64,000 bases of DNA, from assembly GCA_037501455.1 (NCBI GenBank), contig CM074861.1:97565001-97629000 (forward strand), written 5' to 3'. Below the pieces are notes generated by a model. It did no database searches. It saw only the letters and a list, made by a program, of their open reading frames with translations, and was not told the DNA's origin. This document shows, in pieces, positions 59,464-64,000 of this stretch. The stretch is from Lantana camara. Its lineage: Eukaryota > Streptophyta > Magnoliopsida > Lamiales > Verbenaceae. Positions within the stretch are counted from its first letter, which is position 1, and every line of letters begins with the position of its first letter. The position numbers were made by a program, and so were the translations under genes.

Positions 59464-62088
59464 TGTAGCACCCACACGTAGGGCCACATCCCCCGCACCA
59501 TAATCCGAACCCGAATACGAAATGGAATGTCCGCACCCGAATCCGAATCATAGCGAACGGGAGACCAAACACACACTCTAGGCTAGGCGGAGCTAAACCA
59601 AACGGAAACAGAGTGCGCAGAAGCGAATAAATAAAAGCAACAAGCAAAAACATCACATATATATATGTATAGGTACCAACACATCCTATACAAAAGCCAT
59701 CCCGGCTCGAACAAAATAGTGTATAAGTATATACAAATCATAACTATACAACTACAAAATAATAAAGTGCAGGTATGTAAATGCACCTAACGAAACCTAG
59801 ACCGACAAGTGTATAAAGCAGACACACTTCTCCGCCTAGCTCACGCTCCCAAAACCTGCAACTAAAAGAGTAAACGAGGAGTCAGTCAACTGACTGAGTG
59901 AGGGGGCTAACGCACACCCACACCCTACCTATATATAGAGCAGAGCACAAAGCAAATGGCGAAACTATGAACCGGAATAGGTTTTACAAACTAAAACTTT
60001 CCAAAACAAATACATATACTTTAAAACCTTTCATAAACACTATCCCGATTCATACTTCTCAAACATACATAACAAAACATAATGCTCGGCGAGAACGAGC
60101 TTCCAACCTTTACTCCTCAGAACAAACAAAACGGAAATCATACACTCTCCTCTACACCAATGATGGAGGAGCCACCGGCGGCCCTAACCATCCAGACATA
60201 TACAGACTCACGAGGGGTAGCGAGCCCACATCGTGCCCTCCCCGGTTTTTACGCCGAAGGCATCGAAATATCACACCTTCCCAAACTCCCAGGGGTCGCG
60301 TGTGATATATCGGATGGAGACTACGCACAGGCCGAACCTCGACGGCCCGAACCGTCCCGAGGGTTCGTTACCCGTAGCTCCTTGGATCCACACATACAAA
60401 TCATATCATATCAAATGCCAAATCTTTCATGGCAATCTCGCTAACAGAATTTGTAAAGCCTTTTCCAAAACATAGCTTACATAAGCTTATTTAATATCTT
60501 TTCCAAAACAAAGTTGTTCACAAGATCATAAACGTATTCTAATCAACACGTACATATCTATATATATAATATATAGTCACATGCACGGCCGGAAAACATC
60601 ACATAAGGCTTTAGGTCGCTTAGCTAATAAAATTCCTAAACCTCACCTTGTGCGTGACAAAAATATGAGCAGACGTGAACAACCTACGCCTCGGGCTCGT
60701 CAACTGGAACCTCCTCTGAAAAGAAAACACGAATGCCCAAGACTTAGACTCTATATGAACCAAAGAAGACGCCCGGCAAAATGCATGATTCACGTTCATA
60801 GATAAAATGTCCCAATTAGGTCATATAATTCACAAATCATAGCATAACATAATTATTTACAATCCATTATGCAAAACAATCAAATTATAACAATTAATAT
60901 GCAAAAGAAAAGCATTTAAAATCATACAATTGCATAAACAAGGCAAAGAGAAAAAGTGGCAGAATCCACCCCCATGGATTTTCCCAAAGAGAAAAATCCA
61001 TCCTCGCGGATTTTTCCAGAGCTACTGCCTCAAATCCACCCCCATGGATTTTTCCAAAGGGAAAAATCCACCCTCGCGGATTTGACCCAGTAGAAGGGTT
61101 CCGGCCATGGGAACGACCGTTCCCGTTCCCAGTACAAACTGGGAACGGTCGTTCCCACTCTCGGCATGAACAGTAATTGGCCTGGGAACGGTCGTTCCCA
61201 GTTTGAAACTGGGCGGGAACGGCCGTTCCGGCCTGGTTCGAAAGCTGGAGCAGAAAATTTTTACAGAAAACAGGGGAAGCTCGTTTGTGAGCCAAAAATG
61301 GCCAAAATTCAACCCTTAAAATTGCCACAACTTCTCAAAATGCACAAACAGTACACATAAATCATGCTTGACATATAAACACTCAAATAACTCAAGAAAA
61401 CGGAATTAAAATGCATGATCAAGGAAATGAAATTTTCAAGCAAAAATCATGATCATTCATAAATACTCAACCAACCATGGATTAAATGCAATAAATGCAA
61501 CACATACAACATATACAACTCATAAATGAAGCTAGTAATCAAATACATCAAGCAAAGGACAAGTATCCAAGTTTTTCATGAAACCCTTACTATTCACGTA
61601 GGGAAGCAAAGGCATGCAAAACTCACTCCAAACTCAGAAATTAAACCATAGAAACGACGAGCACGACTAGGGGATTCCGAAACATACCTAAGTTCGAGAA
61701 AAGACGAAGAAACGAGAGAGATATTAGCTTGGGAAGTTGGATGATCAAACTTGGGGTTTTGGCTCAAGCTTGGACAAGGGCTGCTGCTGTTGTTTCACGT
61801 AAGAAAGGAGAAAGGAAGAATGGTTCAGCCTTTAAGGGCTGGACCGGTTCGGTTCACGGGTTCGGTTCAAGGTTCCCGGTTCAAGTTGGTTCGGTTCAAC
61901 AAATACAGGTTCAAATAAGGCCAACTCAAATTAAAACGAATAAATTTCATGCAACATGCATTCAAATAAATTCATATAAATTCATATAAGTTCAAATAAT
62001 TCATATAAGTCGTAAACAATTAATCCAAAACGCAAATATTGATAAATCACATAATTTACCTGTACCGACTGTGAGTCGGGGTGTTACA
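59464..62088 (-). repeat. Tekay element 5' LTR
   Basis: 2625 bp, nearly identical to the 3' LTR. Differences seen include two near 60360-60367 (GAGGGTTCG against GCGGGTTCC), one near 60734, one near 60983, a two-base change near 61116-61117, one near 61351, and a 2 bp shorter (AT)n run near 59660. The TATA-like TATATATAG is at about 59930-59938. Confidence 0.95.
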
Positions 62089-62550
62089 GTTCAGCCCAAT
62101 TTTCAAATCCATGATGTCGAAAGTTAGCTTCGACAGCAGTTTCCTGGTCAAAATAAACAACATACTTCATGAATAGATCGATGGTAAAAAAGAACAAGAC
62201 AAGTTGTGGTTCGTGTAAACCTGTTGTATGTGATGGTTAATATACTGAGGGTCTATTTCAATTCGGTTCTCATCCGCATCGTACATGACCCCTGGGACTT
62301 TCAAGAAATTACGGAACGAGATATACTCTGATCTCAAACTTGTGATCCCCCTTCGCACCCGGTTTTGAGCGATTCCAGTGCGTAATTTGCGTCCCATTTC
62401 ACCTGCTATCATACCACAAGCCCATATAGCTTCGACTTCCGTCACCAGTACATGATTGCCAACATAATCATGAAGCTCTCCAATGAGGATTTGCTTGAAG
62501 CACATCGTGCATGGAAACCTTGGCTGGTTTTGGCCATTGTGTGCATTCAT

Positions 62551-63138
62551 TTTTTTTTTTTTTTTGGATCCACCTCAGGTTATTCAGTTGTATTTGGCAA
62601 TAGTTTTTGTATTCCGTGTTGGTGTTTTTATACATAACTTCCATATAATTGGTCATTTTTGGAATTGGTTTCCAAGGCTGTAAAGTTAACAATGAAGGCA
62701 TGCGTGAACAGGAACATTTATGCTATAACCTTTATTCATGGACCCCTGACCAAAAGAATCTCCATCATTCCATGAAAGACAATACAAGTTCCAACAGGAG
62801 GCCACATAAAGAAAAGAAGTTGGGTGTATCTCATACTATTGGTTGTCAGGAACCTTGACGGATGAAGATATGAGAATCTCATGCTTTTTCTTTTTTATTC
62901 TGCAACTTCCTGAAAGATTCTCCAAAAGATTACTATGTGCGTGCAATAAAGAGGCACGCTAGTTCAATTTGGGGGAACAAAAGCTTGTGCTTCACCATCC
63001 AATCACATATAGCTTTTGTTTTCGATGACACATACTACACATTGCCAAATATATAAATGAAAGGCCAAGCTACTGACAATTACCTATGTAGACTCACATT
63101 TTCAAGCTTCGGAATATACCATCTCAGCTACATCTACC
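62551..63138. promoter_or_regulatory. divergent intergenic region between paralogues B and C
   Basis: 588 bp between head-to-head starts. A poly-T/poly-A run at 62551-62567 lies directly upstream of the B start. No repeat ends or other coding frames are convincing. It probably carries both promoters and leaders. Confidence 0.4.
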
Positions 63139-63741
63139 ATGCCTCGTTCACGACGGGAATGCCGCCCTGTCTTCCTAACTGATATTGAGCCATTTTGTGC
63201 TTGTTCGGAGCGTGTGCTTATTATGGAGCTCTACGAGTTTGCGAGCCAAAACGTTATTATGAGTGAACCTCCAGTTATGGTTGCCGCCGTTGAGGAAATT
63301 GCACGTAACATGAGCCGGCGATTGGATATCGATATATCCCAGAGCGAGGTCAGTGGACACATCATGCAGCTTCGAGAAATATACCGCGAATTCAGAATGT
63401 TTACGTACAAGGTTGGGGTCACGTACCATGGCCGCATTAACGTTGTCCATGTTGATGAGCAATACGTCCGCTACTTCGGTGACCGGGTAATGATTCCCAT
63501 TAACCTTCCAAATCTTCACGTAATGCCCGAATAAGTTTAATTAAAATGTTCATATGTATTTTAACTTCCATGTTTTTTGGTCTCACAGGAGAGTAGGCTG
63601 GATCGTCTTTTTCGGAGTCGTGGGTTCCCTTACTACCATGAACTTCATTACGTATTTCGGTCTTCGAAAGCAGCCCTACTTCCAGGGGAACCGACGACAA
63701 ACTACGTGGATCCGGAGGTCTTTTCCGACAATGAGTACTAA
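63139..63741 (+). CDS. small two-exon Myb/SANT-like-type protein, paralogue C
   Basis: Exons 63139-63486 and 63589-63741, with donor CGG|GTAATG and acceptor TCTCACAG|GAG, phase 0, giving 166 aa. Exon 1 aligns with B (LIMELYEFASQNVIMSE against LIGELHDYVGNHVLVTE; later VHVDEQYVRYF against IEIDPQYINHHI). Exon 2 reads ESRLDRLFRSRGFPYYHELH and ends VDPEVFSDNEY. Without splicing the exon 1 frame stops at 63534. The exon 2 pattern 'F...GFP.Y.EL..VF' resembles the end of Myb/SANT-like domains; the N-terminal half is not recognised. The function is unknown to me. It serves as the intact reference for the broken paralogue B. Confidence 0.65.
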
Positions 63742-64000
63742 ACAAATTCGGACACAACATACTGAGGACACAACAAGTTCGGATTTCATATCTGTGGCGT
63801 TCACTGTTGTTGGTTTCTCTTTAATTATGTCCCATGTATGCAAATATTATTTCCCTTTCCGTGTAGGGAGTCGGTGTTTATGCATCCTATGACTTGTTTG
63901 TCATGAATTTGTAATGATGCTGGACCTTATAGAACTAAGCAAATCTTTTTTATCTTGAACTTGTTTGTCGTAACATTTTCATAAGATAGCCTCACATTCT
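63742..64000 (+). other. 3' flank of paralogue C
   Basis: Probable 3' UTR and downstream sequence. No further gene is visible before the window ends. Confidence 0.45.

Larger units (their letters stand above)
52125..62088 (-). mobile_element. complete Ty3/gypsy chromovirus, Tekay/Del type (9.96 kb)
   Basis: LTRs at 52125-54751 (3') and 59464-62088 (5'), read on the minus strand, starting TGTAACACCCCGACTC and ending GGTGCTACA. The target duplication GTTCA is perfect. The PBS, polypurine tract and a single intact gag-pol frame lie between. RNase H before integrase, a C-terminal chromodomain-like region and long LTRs point to the Tekay/Del branch of chromoviruses. By eye the LTRs differ at about seven positions plus one 2 bp microsatellite change over 2.6 kb, about 0.3%, so the copy is very young. 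It lies in exon 2 of paralogue B, in the same transcriptional orientation. Confidence 0.95.
52013..62550 (-). pseudogene. small Myb/SANT-like-type gene, paralogue B, split by the Tekay element
   Basis: Exon 1 is 62550-62221 (110 codons; LIGELHDYVGNHVLVTE). The donor CAG|GTTTAC is followed by the acceptor GACCAG before 62143. Exon 2 reads GFENWAEL and is cut at 62089 by the retrotransposon. Beyond it, from 52124 down to the stop at 52013-52015, the same frame resumes (HEIFRKRMFPNF...DPEMYSDSDED). Ignoring the insert and one copy of the GTTCA duplication, exon 2 is 162 bp (54 codons) and in frame, and the protein would be 163 aa. Paralogue C aligns across the break (YYHELHYVF, YVDPEVFSDNE). In the present allele the first LTR bases supply an in-frame TAA two codons after the junction (62086-62084), so about 34 C-terminal residues are lost. 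No other defect was seen, so the loss is recent. Confidence 0.8.

Noticed and set aside
35866..62088. Functional link between the SUVH H3K9 methyltransferase and the nearby chromodomain retroelement
   Set aside because: They share chromatin biology in general, but nothing in the sequence links them beyond chance proximity.

Overview
The window is nuclear DNA of a flowering plant, most likely a eudicot. The evidence is intron-containing genes of plant-specific families (LRR-extensin, SUVH histone methyltransferase, FLZ zinc finger), AT-rich intergenic DNA, microsatellites, MITEs, and Ty1/copia and Ty3/gypsy elements primed by initiator-Met tRNA. The species cannot be named from the sequence alone. 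No rRNA, tRNA gene or CRISPR array was recognised.  Layout: 1-3.3 kb is transposon debris: a Mutator-like inverted-repeat element carrying an 814 bp solo LTR, then a 626 bp hAT-type element. 3.9-9.0 kb is a seven-exon gene for a SWIM zinc-finger protein resembling a domesticated MULE transposase. It converges on, and probably overlaps, a single-exon LRR-extensin-like gene (8.97-10.47 kb, minus). 10.5-13.7 kb is AT-rich with a degenerate tandem repeat. 13.7-33.7 kb is one nest of four LTR-bearing insertions: a 2.65 kb solo LTR, split by a 3.4 kb solo LTR of a related family in opposite orientation, which is split by a 3.7 kb solo LTR and by a complete 10.2 kb Ty1/copia element. 35.9-39.7 kb is an uninterrupted SUVH5/6-type H3K9 methyltransferase gene, converging on a two-exon FLZ zinc-finger gene (41.3-42.5 kb, minus). 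44.4-46.6 kb holds a small hAT-like element and a second Mutator-like element with an 860 bp solo LTR of the same family as the first. 49.6-63.8 kb is a cluster of small genes: one GRF zinc-finger membrane protein and three related two-exon genes with a Myb/SANT-like flavour. A complete, very young 9.96 kb Tekay-type chromovirus sits inside exon 2 of one of these three genes.  The strongest observations are: (i) the chromovirus breaks a small gene exactly at a 5 bp target duplication, and the host frame resumes on the far side, 10 kb away; (ii) the nearly pristine copia element carries YVDV instead of YVDD at its reverse-transcriptase active site; (iii) the copia U3 holds six CACGTG palindromes in 68 bp; (iv) the Tekay-related LTR families each carry a cluster of short palindromes at about the same relative place but with different sequences; (v) a four-copy 17 bp motif lies just upstream of the copia gag.  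Exon boundaries, target duplications and LTR differences were read by eye. Family names rest on recognised motifs, not on searches.
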